A DNA stretch of 64,000 nt. Origin: Siphonodentalium dalli. Its lineage: Eukaryota > Mollusca > Scaphopoda > Gadilida > Siphonodentaliidae. The notes beneath the pieces are model-generated. The model made no database searches, had not been told where the DNA came from, and saw only the letters and a list, made by a program, of their open reading frames with translations. A program made the translations under genes and the position numbers. Location of the stretch: the NCBI GenBank assembly GCA_032622095.1, contig CP136066.1:189958816-190022815 (forward strand). The letters run 5' to 3'. This document shows positions 41,001 to 45,600 of this stretch, piece after piece. Every line of letters begins with the position of its first letter. Positions within the stretch are counted from its first letter, which is position 1.

Positions 41001-42276
41001 AGGAATTTAAGTTTTCCGTCAATCAATAGGGCTCATTGTGGACTTTTATTTATGTCGTCATCTTATCATACCTACAAATCAATAACAGACCATTCCGATG
41101 TACACTTTTTAACCAACTGGGAGAATTCATTTAATATGGAAAGGGTTAAGAAACTGGATCGATCAGACCCGCCCCCATCTCATCAATGGGAGGCCAAATT
41201 CACATTTAATAGCCAATTACGCTAAAGCATAATGCAAAGTTACTAGCGTCAGTAATTTTCGGCATCCATTTCAGCTCCAGGGGAGTTTTGAGATAATCTG
41301 ATATGGAATTTGAATTACGCTTAAGCCTAATGCCATTACGCTTAAGCATAATGCCATTAATTCCGCTTAAGCTTAATTCAGATTTCTATTATGCTTAAGC
41401 GTAATCCAAATTCCATATCTCAAAACTTCCCTGGAGCTGAAATGGATGTAGACAATTACTGACGCTAGTAACTTTCGACGTATATTTACCTCAGATGATA
41501 CCATTATATGTAAGGTAGTAAGGCTATGAAAACCTATTATGCTTAAGTGTACTAGTACTAGTAATGGCATTACGCTTAAGCGTAATGGAGTTGTGAGTGA
41601 GGCAATTACGCTTAGGCATTACGCTTAAGCATGATAGCACTACGCTTAAGTGTAATTAACTATTAAATGTGAATTTGGCCTCCCATACTGACCAGCACCA
41701 CATAATGCCTTTGACAGACAAGAAACTCACCACATACTGTCTTTGACAGACATGTTGGATAATTCTACTACACAGCTGACATCTACTGCTAAAGAGACTC
41801 ATCATTTTATACAGGCTGAAATTAAAAAAAAATAAGAGCATCATTTAATTTATAAACTTATAAAGTTTGTGATTTTAGTATTTAATTTCTGTCATTGTTG
41901 GAATGAAGCCATGACTTACATTAATATCAAGGTTATGTACAATTAATTTGGCCTTATTAAATTGATACTGCTTCAGATAACACTAAAATCAATTGTTCTA
42001 AAGTATAACTAATTACATTTCAGCACAATTAAAGATGGTCAAGTTCCCCCCCCCCCCCCCCCCTACGTTCTCACGTCCCTTGATTCACGGAATTGGCCAA
42101 CCAAAAAACGAAATAAGGGAATATAGAATTTAATTAAAACAGATCTTGACAGTGAATAATCAGATTATTAGTTTATAACAATTACATACTGTAGCATCAA
42201 AATGAACCTTTGACGTTACCGACGATGTTCTGAAGAGCAGAAAATGAACCCAATGTGAAAATTTTAGCAGGTGCAT
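16983..42276 (-). CDS. DDX28: DDX28, mitochondrial DEAD-box RNA helicase (14 exons)
   Basis: ATP-dependent RNA helicase. In vertebrates DDX28 sits in mitochondrial RNA granules and assists assembly of the large mitoribosomal subunit. Exons on the minus strand: 42220-42276, 38323-38604, 37670-37786, 35878-35935, 34307-34452, 33857-33925, 32517-32583, 31590-31696, 30629-30745, 28856-28952, 26706-26851, 24594-24686, 22999-23151, 16983-17099. All borders are GT-AG and phases agree, giving 541 residues; the human protein is about 540. Motifs: Q motif ending PTTIQ (about 148-152), AAETGSGKT (168-176), PSRELAEQ (about 212-219), DEAD (279-282), SAT (324-326), IFCNKSDT (about 391), TDLASRG (441-447), HRAGRVGR (470-477). 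The DDX28-specific linker NSWKGRKSAGDHF is present. The N-terminus (LLKFSHWVHFLLFRTSS) fits a mitochondrial presequence. The mammalian gene is intronless. Main doubt: the short first exon. Confidence 0.95.
17139..17640. repeat. Dispersed repeat family with AGGCCAAA ends (two pieces)
   Basis: AGGCCAAAAT next to AGACCTGTGTTTCTGGTGAC (17191-17225), and a second piece (17537-17625) with TCAGAAACACAGGAATAAAT and TTTTTGGCCT. Both have GC-rich CCCGCCC cores. Inverted relatives are at 21030-21115 and 22690-22796, with a partial relative at 31430-31530. It occupies the start of DDX28 intron 13. Type unknown. Confidence 0.65.
17654..18060. mobile_element. MITE-A copy 1
   Basis: Runs from ACAAGCCTTGAAGG to GAAGGCTTG and contains a diverged left hairpin and a better right hairpin around CAGAGGGTGAATATTTGGTG. 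Non-coding; in DDX28 intron 13. Confidence 0.75.
18462..18855. mobile_element. MITE-B1, complete, TTAA target
   Basis: TTAA at 18458-18461 and 18856-18859. Same ends and two-hairpin layout as the copy at 15946-16291, with extra A/T sequence between the hairpins. Confidence 0.85.
19501..19768. mobile_element. MITE-B2, complete, TTAA target
   Basis: TTAA at 19497-19500 and 19769-19772. Ends are CTCTTTCAGTGCCAGG and, inverted, CCCTTTTAGTGCCAAGTCC. A single CCAATGCATTCTCTTATATA hairpin lies inside, plus GGCCGAT palindromes near the left end. Confidence 0.8.
19930..20266. mobile_element. MITE-A copy 2
   Basis: Two hairpins around AGAGGGTGAATTGAGTGATG and its complement, ending GCAGGCTTG. In DDX28 intron 13. 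Confidence 0.75.
20890..21120. repeat. Dispersed AGGCCAAA repeat, inverted relative
   Basis: TATAAGGCCAAAAAAATATA and ACCTGTGTTTCTGGTGACAT with AGGGGCGGGGGTGGC, in reverse orientation to 17537-17625. Flanked by A/T-rich low-complexity sequence from 20305. Confidence 0.65.
21121..22680. other. DDX28 intron 13, no recognised element
   Basis: Moderately GC-rich at 21780-22300, with overlapping open frames on both strands that lack recognisable domains or splice context. I do not call a gene here. Confidence 0.5.
22690..22796. repeat. Dispersed AGGCCAAA repeat, inverted relative
   Basis: GGGGCGGGCGGGTCACCGGA and AACACAGGTCTTTTTTTTG then GGCCTAAT, the reverse of 17186-17290. Confidence 0.65.
22999..23151 (-). 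CDS. DDX28: DDX28 exon 13 (motif VI)
   Basis: Encodes VQHIINYECPTHMSDYIHRA then GRVGRMQSQKPGHV. HRAGRVGR is motif VI, with the arginine finger. The exon ends LLWEIE before donor GTGAGT. Confidence 0.95.
23205..23419. mobile_element. MITE-A copy 3 (short form)
   Basis: CAAGCCTTGAAATAGGGTGT at the left and its exact inverse at the right end. One full hairpin plus half of a second. It lies 54 bp upstream of the DDX28 exon 13 acceptor. Flanks GGTAC and ATTGGTACC give no clear duplication. Confidence 0.85.
23628..23639 (+). repeat. Homopolymer C tract (12)
   Basis: Twelve C in DDX28 intron 12. Confidence 0.9.
24011..24268. mobile_element. MITE-B3, TTAA at right end
   Basis: The right end GTCATGGAAGGG precedes TTAA (24269-24272). 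Two GCATT-TCTTATATA hairpins flank AAGGTCAAGG. The left end is diverged. Confidence 0.7.
24284..24500. mobile_element. MITE-C copy 1, palindromic
   Basis: Almost the whole element is one inverted repeat. The left arm holds CAGCAGAATTATGGGTAACT and the centre AAGCTCTCATCGAGGGCTTT. Ends are TACAGTTATGC and GCATTACTGTA. TA ends suggest Tc1/mariner-like mobilisation; this is inference. It starts 12 bp after the MITE-B3 target site. Confidence 0.85.
24594..24686 (-). CDS. DDX28: DDX28 exon 12 (motif V)
   Basis: Encodes GRRGKFQKYQDEYCNILVCT then DLASRGLDTIR, the RNA- and ATP-contacting motif V. Acceptor ACTTGTAG, donor GTGAGA. Found by reading the minus strand for this motif; phase fits both neighbours. 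Confidence 0.92.
24734..25099. mobile_element. MITE-A copy 4 (complete)
   Basis: CAAGCCTGCAAATAGTGTCT at the left and its inverse at the right end. Hairpins of about 95 bp at both ends are separated by about 180 bp of AT-rich core. It lies 48 bp upstream of the DDX28 exon 12 acceptor. Confidence 0.88.
25571..25711. mobile_element. MITE-C copy 2, 5' truncated
   Basis: It retains the centre AAGCTCTCACTGAGAGC and the whole right arm to GCATTACTGTA; the left arm is missing beyond ATATGGGTTGTTGC. Confidence 0.8.
25939..26057 (+). repeat. Dispersed repeat, inverted partner of 11515-11635
   Basis: Matches, in reverse, the sequence right of the assembly gap. Flanking sequence here may show what the gap contains. 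Confidence 0.85.
26706..26851 (-). CDS. DDX28: DDX28 exon 11 (motif IV)
   Basis: Encodes MAKKNDLAGIPTMIFCNKSD then TSIWLSKTLEDNNV. IFCN is motif IV of the second RecA domain. Acceptor CTTGTAG, donor GTTAGT. Confidence 0.95.
26897..27092. mobile_element. MITE-B3, degenerate
   Basis: TTAA (26893-26896) then CCCTGTTATGTCC. Contains GATCCTGTGCCAGTGCATT and two partial TATATAAGAGAATGCA hairpins. The right end is eroded. Confidence 0.65.
28100..28690. other. Degenerate internal repeats in DDX28 intron 10
   Basis: GGTTCATATTTGTT and TAAGTCGAAAA phrases recur at irregular spacing (about 28275, 28565, 28450, 28625). No coding signature; the short open frames here are chance. Confidence 0.45.
28856..28952 (-). 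CDS. DDX28: DDX28 exon 10 (start of second RecA domain)
   Basis: Encodes ELHRLLPHVPQKFIKLKPSQ then KM. The H-x-x-x-PHV-x-Q-x-F pattern matches DDX28 relatives. A MITE-C copy begins 17 bp upstream of its acceptor. Confidence 0.92.
28969..29134. mobile_element. MITE-C copy 3, 3' truncated
   Basis: Left end TACAGTAATGCCC, perfect centre AAGCTCTCAGTGAGAGCTTT; truncated after AATCCTGAAAAATTA. Its left end is 17 bp upstream of the DDX28 exon 10 acceptor, so the element supplies part of the 3' splice region of intron 9. Confidence 0.85.
29185..29604. mobile_element. MITE-A copy 5 (complete)
   Basis: CAAGTCTTGAAATAGTGTAT to CTATTTCAAGGCTTG, with two hairpins and an AT-rich core. In DDX28 intron 9. 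Confidence 0.85.
29688..29943. mobile_element. MITE-B3, complete, TTAA target
   Basis: TTAA at 29684-29687 and 29944-29947. The left end is CCCTTCCACATGACTGGAG. Two hairpins built on AATGCATTCTCTTA variants. Confidence 0.8.
30629..30745 (-). CDS. DDX28: DDX28 exon 9 (motif III, SAT)
   Basis: Encodes VQMMMVSATMPRDVKQILGD. SAT couples ATP hydrolysis to unwinding; the human paralogue has GAT here, to my recollection. A 27-bp direct duplication lies immediately upstream of the acceptor (30750-30803). Confidence 0.95.
30750..30803 (+). repeat. 27-bp tandem duplication
   Basis: AATGAGAACATCATAATATA heads two adjacent copies, immediately upstream of the acceptor of DDX28 exon 9. Confidence 0.9.
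31265..31345. mobile_element. MITE-B3 left-end fragment
   Basis: GCCCTTCCATAAGTGGAAC followed by one arm of the hairpin CCAATGCATTCTCTTATATA; the rest is missing. Confidence 0.6.
31590..31696 (-). CDS. DDX28: DDX28 exon 8 (DEAD box, motif II)
   Basis: Encodes LQYFVLDEADTLLDDSFNLE, the Walker B motif with the extension typical of DDX28 (DEADTLLD). Acceptor ATTCCAG, donor GTGAGT. Confidence 0.95.
31903..32087. mobile_element. Short TTAA MITE (AGGGGTACTGTACA ends)
   Basis: TTAA at 31899-31902 and 32088-32091. Terminal inverted repeat AGGGGTACTGTACA; inner inverted TAGTGCAAAATA. TTAA plus AGGGG ends fits a Kolobok- or piggyBac-type element. Non-coding, DDX28 intron 7. Confidence 0.75.
32517..32583 (-). 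CDS. DDX28: DDX28 exon 7 (motif Ib region)
   Basis: Encodes PYGDKMDVLVGTSGAIHKVI then RR. GTSG occupies the place of the usual TPG of motif Ib, so the proline is replaced by serine. Acceptor AATTGCAG, donor GTAAGT. Confidence 0.9.
32735..32895. mobile_element. MITE-B3, partial
   Basis: Two hairpin segments with AAGCCAGTGCATTCTCTAAT and GCATGTATAAGAGAATGCAT, then AATGCTGCACCAGTGCAGCT. No TTAA at the right edge, where a MITE-C copy follows within a few bases. Confidence 0.6.
32900..33098. mobile_element. MITE-C copy 4
   Basis: TACAGTAATGCCCTAAATAA to GGGCATTACTGTA; small deletions in the right arm. DDX28 intron 6. Confidence 0.85.
33857..33925 (-). CDS. DDX28: DDX28 exon 6
   Basis: 23 codons, GVADKLSLHSDFTTYPMYKQ followed by SKN, between motifs Ia and Ib. 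Acceptor CTTGCAG, donor GTGAGT, phase 0. Confidence 0.88.
34110..34262. mobile_element. MITE-B3, right end with TTAA
   Basis: The right end GTCATGAAAGGG precedes TTAA (34263-34266), and a second TCATGAAAGGGTTAA follows at once, a tandem terminal duplication. It ends about 40 bp from the donor of DDX28 exon 5. Confidence 0.65.
34307..34452 (-). CDS. DDX28: DDX28 exon 5 (motifs I and Ia)
   Basis: Continues GSGKTLAYLLPILELF (ATP-binding loop) and ends in IIMTPSRELAEQIM (motif Ia, RNA binding). A MITE-A copy starts only 20 bp upstream of this acceptor. Confidence 0.95.
34472..34922. mobile_element. MITE-A copy 6
   Basis: CAAGCCTCAAAATATGGTG to CCATATTTTGAAGCCTT; two hairpins. It starts 20 bp upstream of the DDX28 exon 5 acceptor. 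Confidence 0.83.
35094..35549. mobile_element. MITE-A copy 7
   Basis: Two hairpins around AGAGTGTGAATTTAGTGATG and AGAGGGTGAATTTGGTGATG; ends diverged. DDX28 intron 4. Confidence 0.8.
35878..35935 (-). CDS. DDX28: DDX28 exon 4 (start of Walker A, motif I)
   Basis: Encodes NLAIPLILSGENIICAAET. The glycine of the Walker A loop is split across the intron to exon 5. Confidence 0.95.
36140..36660. mobile_element. hAT MITE with perfect 8-bp target duplication
   Basis: Ends CAGGGCTCACGCTGG and, inverted, CAGGGTTCGCGCTGCC, flanked by ACTGAATA on both sides (36132-36139 and 36661-36668). The interior is rich in GCCACTTTT and CAAATTG phrases. Same family as 45417-46441. Non-autonomous, in DDX28 intron 3. 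Confidence 0.88.
37084..37519. mobile_element. MITE-B2 with inserted sequence, TTAA target
   Basis: TTAA at 37080-37083 and 37520-37523. CCCTTTGAGTGCCAGGTCC at the left; one perfect hairpin 37132-37199. The right part carries about 190 bp of extra AT-rich sequence compared with 59675-59918. Confidence 0.8.
37670..37786 (-). CDS. DDX28: DDX28 exon 3 (Q motif)
   Basis: Encodes 39 residues with FSDYSLNDGLLKSLNEMNIE then KPTTIQ, a complete Q motif (upstream aromatic, GLLKSL helix, PT-x-IQ) that recognises adenine. Phase 0 on both sides. Confidence 0.95.
38323..38604 (-). CDS. DDX28: DDX28 exon 2 (N-terminal extension)
   Basis: Encodes residues 20-113, including LPRITVPHAMIKQIEKAKKR and NSWKGRKSAGDHFTILPIGK. 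Both resemble the conserved N-terminal extension of DDX28 ahead of the helicase core. Acceptor TCTTTACAG, donor GTAAGT. Confidence 0.92.
38646..38800. mobile_element. Palindromic MITE next to DDX28 exon 2
   Basis: Arms of about 70 bp, for example ACAGTTACTGGACATAAAGT and its complement, around a short centre; TTAA-like sequence at both edges. Located 42 bp upstream of the exon 2 acceptor. Confidence 0.8.
38882..38921. mobile_element. MITE-A terminal fragment
   Basis: CAAGCCTGCAAATAGTGTGT then TCTGTCATTTGCAGAATGAG only; the remainder is absent. Confidence 0.8.
38981..39130 (+). repeat. GGGTACCCAGGAT minisatellite
   Basis: Degenerate units of about 33-35 bp with GGGTACCCAGGATC and CAGAACGTTGATT. 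It recurs at 40085-40180 on the other side of the SINE. Confidence 0.8.
39116..39584 (+). repeat. Segmental duplication, copy A
   Basis: Shares most of its length with 40165-41006. Both contain CAACCTCTATCAAAGATTCA, AATAAAGTTGAGTTTTTCGA and TATAGGTTATGCCTTTCTAT in the same order and orientation, and both end TCCCATAGGAA. The short open frame inside has no counterpart in copy B. Confidence 0.88.
39595..40070 (+). mobile_element. tRNA-derived SINE
   Basis: The 5' part resembles a tRNA with RNA polymerase III boxes: A box TAGCTCAGTTGG (39603-39614) and B box GGTTCAAATCC (39657-39667). A body of about 400 bp follows, including ACGTTAAAGATCCCT near 39935, and ends in an (ACAGAT) tail (40050-40070). 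The tRNA cloverleaf is degraded, so this is a retroposon, not a tRNA gene. It sits between the two copies of the segmental duplication. Confidence 0.82.
40165..41006 (+). repeat. Segmental duplication, copy B (interrupted)
   Basis: Same order of shared blocks as copy A, but split by the foldback element at 40207-40611. Confidence 0.88.
40207..40611. mobile_element. Foldback MITE, copy 2, with 9-bp target duplication
   Basis: Begins GCTGATGGGGTCATTGTCAC, with three GTAGCCAGCTTTTTAAATCG-type units; opposite orientation to 10164-10642 and lacking its second terminal repeat. It is flanked exactly by CCTACTGGT (40198-40206 and 40612-40620). Comparison with copy A shows the uninterrupted target, which confirms the insertion. 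Confidence 0.88.
41186..41686. mobile_element. MITE-D, long form
   Basis: Ends ATGGGAGGCCAAATTCACAT and its inverse. Inside, ATTACGCTTAAGC-type palindromes repeat about ten times, and an inner inverted pair holds CATTTCAGCTCCAGGGGAG. Non-coding; DDX28 intron 1. Confidence 0.85.
42046..42063 (+). repeat. Homopolymer C tract (18)
   Basis: Eighteen C about 160 bp from the DDX28 exon 1 donor. Confidence 0.9.
42220..42276 (-). CDS. DDX28: DDX28 exon 1 (mitochondrial presequence)
   Basis: ATG at 42276-42274 opens 19 codons rich in hydrophobic residues plus Lys, His and Arg and without acidic residues, as expected of an import signal. The donor GTAACG is weaker than GTAAGT, but the phase (0) agrees with exon 2. 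The first in-frame ATG sits in a divergent promoter region, which supports it. Confidence 0.72.
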
Positions 42277-42544
42277 CTAATACAAAATTCGGAATTTTGA
42301 AGCGAAACGAAGAATATTTTGGGACAAAATGTGACCCAAGTAGTACGCATTTAAAGTTTATTTAAATATTTGAAATACATTAAATTTTCTAGGTAAAGAA
42401 TTTTCAAAGAATATGGTTATTTGTCAAATATTTGAAACATTTTGCTCATTTAACTGTTAAGAGATCACCCCTCTCAGAATTTTAATTTTTTATTTGTACA
42501 CTTCCGCATTGGATTCGTTTCAGAAAAAGTGGAACAAAAACGCA
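42277..42544. promoter_or_regulatory. Divergent DDX28/BABAM2 promoter
   Basis: Only 268 bp separate the ATG codons of two genes on opposite strands, so both 5' UTRs and core promoters must lie here (or overlap the first exons). No TATA box at a suitable place; CACTTCCGC at 42500-42508 matches an ETS/GABP-type site, common in housekeeping and nuclear-encoded mitochondrial genes. Function is inferred from layout. Confidence 0.7.
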
Positions 42545-42666
42545 ATGGAAAGCGAATTATGGACGAAATTGGACAAACATTTGTCACCATTAGTAGAGTC
42601 GTTAATTAAAGATGGGAAGATCGGTATCTGTGCTGGTAATGTGAGACTGATTGATCTCAAATCCAG
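42545..42666 (+). CDS. BABAM2: BABAM2 exon 1
   Basis: Encodes [20 protein letters not shown] then [20 protein letters not shown] and two bases of a split serine codon. Donor GTGCGA. Aligns with the human start region (PMLSPFISSVVRNGKVG). Confidence 0.92.
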
Positions 42667-45600
42667 GTGCGAACAAATTTTCTCGCCTATTTTCGGACTA
42701 ATTTTCTGTTATGCTTGTTTCAAACAGGTCAGGGAGAACCCAAAATCGATGTACTAAACCTCGATTTGTGTTAAAAACCTCGATCGAGGTTCTTCGAGAC
42801 CATGTGACCACTGGTCAAAACATACACCCATGATATAAGGGGAAACACTCTAAACCAAATATGATACTAATGGAAGTAATGTAGTGTAAGTGATATAGGC
42901 TATGGTAGTGTGGAGTATTTCACAGTGTTTCATCTTACACCTATCATATGGGAGGCCAAATTCACATTTAATAATTAATTGTGCTTGAGTGCAATCAAGC
43001 ACTATTAATTATTAAATGTGAATTTGGCCTCCCATAGGTGTAAGATAAAATACTACACACTATATCACCAGTGGTCACATGTTCTCGAAGAACCTCGATC
43101 GAGGTTGTTTACACAAATCGAGGTTTAGTACATCGATTTTGGGTTCTCCCTGACCTGTCAAAAGAAACGGGCCAGCTCACCCTAGGGCCCAGGGCCAACT
43201 CGGTCCAGTCGACCTGGGCCAGCTCGCACCGGGCCAACTCGGTCCAAGGGATAATGTCTTATTTAAGTTGTTTTTCTTTGGTGTCTTTTTGCTTGCTTGC
43301 TTTCTCTCTCCCTCTTTCTCTGTCTATGTCTGCTTCGTGGCCGGTAGCATATCAGGGGACCACAATGGAATTAAGCCTTCGAGTGCTTTTTGTGCCATCC
43401 CCGATATCTAGCCGTGCATGTACTCTATGATTTTTCTAAATTTCAGCCATCATACCATTGGTATTCACTTAGACTTCTTTACAGCCTCATAATATTTGCT
43501 TCAAAATTTGTGATTTCTTTTATAGCCTAACAGCTGAAATTATGTTAAAAACTCCTTTTTATTTGCTTGTAATTCATTATATTTGTAACCTGTTAAAACA
43601 ATATACATGTGGATCCGGGCCCACTCGCCCCAGGGCCAGCTCGCCCCAGGCCGTTATTGGGGCGAGCTGGCCCTTTCAGGGGCGAGCTGGCCCGGGTATT
43701 ACATTTGTATTAAAGTTGTAAATAAGTTAATATATATTAAAATATTAATTTCTTAAGTTCAGATTATGATATATTTCAGAGTTATGTCCATCAATTTTGA
43801 CATTTAGATTACTTTAGGCACGTTTGTTAGCAAAGATAAAACTAGTAGCCATGCAGTATATCACACTAGTTGGTTTGAACGACGAACCGGCGAATTCATA
43901 AATAACAATAATGAACTGTTTTCATATTCTGGATATTAAAGTTTCTCTTATTCTCTGAGTTCATCTCACTATCGCTGGAGTTTTGGAAACCCTTAGAAGC
44001 CGTTATTATCCCCATTCATATCCTATCAAAACAATAGAAGCAGGTTGTTTACATAGTAACCAGTCGACTAATCACACCTCACAATTCAGAGGGTGAGATG
44101 GCTTCAGTGTGATAGATAATCACTTTCATATTACGGACCGCATACGGTATATAAGCAGTGCAATATTTATCTGATATCATATTTGGGGTGAAGGAGAAGA
44201 TCACTCGATCTTTTTGACCATCCCGGGCGCTTCGCGCCCATCTACTCTCTCTACTGACATCATAACCACAAAGATGTTCTGTTGTATCAAGTGCGGTAGC
44301 GAAGTTAGACCCACTCCAGCATGCTCTTCAGTGCGACGATTGCCACCAGTGGCGAAGGGTCCAGTCTTCGCAGCCTCTGCGACTATGTACAACGGCAGTG
44401 GCTCGACTCAAGCACAAGTTGTTTAGTTAGCTCAAATTTTAATTTATACTCCACATTTGACAATTGTATGGTGCTTTTGTGGGCAAAATGTGAGAGCATG
44501 CCTGCATACAGGAGTTAACACCACTGACTGAAAAAGGTACATTTTTAATTAACCTGTTTTGATGGTTTATATCCACTTTAACCTTCTGGGATATTTCAAA
44601 ACTCCCCCATGACTTTCAAGAACGACTGCAACAGAACTTAGCAACGATCAGTAATTCTACTCTCAACCGCTTTGTATTACCATAAATACCAATTAGATTT
44701 TGGTAACACCACTGACCACTTTCCGTTGTACAACGCCGTCACTCATCCCACTACAAAAATCAGAACCCGCTGTGAGGTCTATATATTTTAATATGAATAT
44801 TGAGTACGGTATAGAAGAATAACTTAGGGTGTAATATCAACAGACACAATCCGCGCTTTGTTGTCTGTTTGGCGTTGCTAACTTTAATGTTCATTGTTTG
44901 CACAGGTAACACCACTGACTTCTGGTTGGTTTGAAGGTTCACAAATACGCATACATAAAGAGAAGATAGAGCTAGATCATTTTATGTTTTACAACAGACT
45001 CCCCTTTCATAAAAACAGAACTTTTGTCCACAAAGCAGCAATTCTGAAAAATGAAATGAACACATTAATATATACGCTTTTGGGAGAATGACCCTGCTAC
45101 CCAACTATCCAATCTATCTCTCGACAACCCTTTGGCTTAGAGAGAGAGAGGAAAGAGAGAGAGAGAGAAAGCAAGCAAAACGACCCCAAAATGACAACTT
45201 AAATAAGACATTATCCCTTGGGGCGAGCTGGCCCGGGGCGAGCTGGCTCGGGGCGAGCTGGCCCAGGTCGACTGGGGCGAGCTGGCCCTGGGGCGAGTGG
45301 GCCCGTTTCCATACATGTATGTCTTTATATCAAAAATAAATCAATCAAATCAATCAATTCTCTCTCTCTATCTCTCTCTCGCTCTCTCTCTCTCTAAGGC
45401 CAGTAAGGGTTGTCAGCAGTGTTCGCGCTGTCGGTAGCCAAATTAGCCAATGGCTAATCTTTTTCGAATTTGGCTAATAAAAATTTCATTTGGCTAAACT
45501 TTTGGCTAAACTTTTTTGACCCCAAATGGAGACTGAAAGCATGGAGTCAGAAAGCTAATTAATAAAAGCGCTCAATAGATCGACATTTCAAGACAAAGTA

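Noticed and set aside
42494-42544. BABAM2 start upstream of the ATG at 42545 (in-frame TTG extension)
   Set aside because: The upstream in-frame codons begin at a TTG, and the ATG at 42545 has better context and matches the expected N-terminus.
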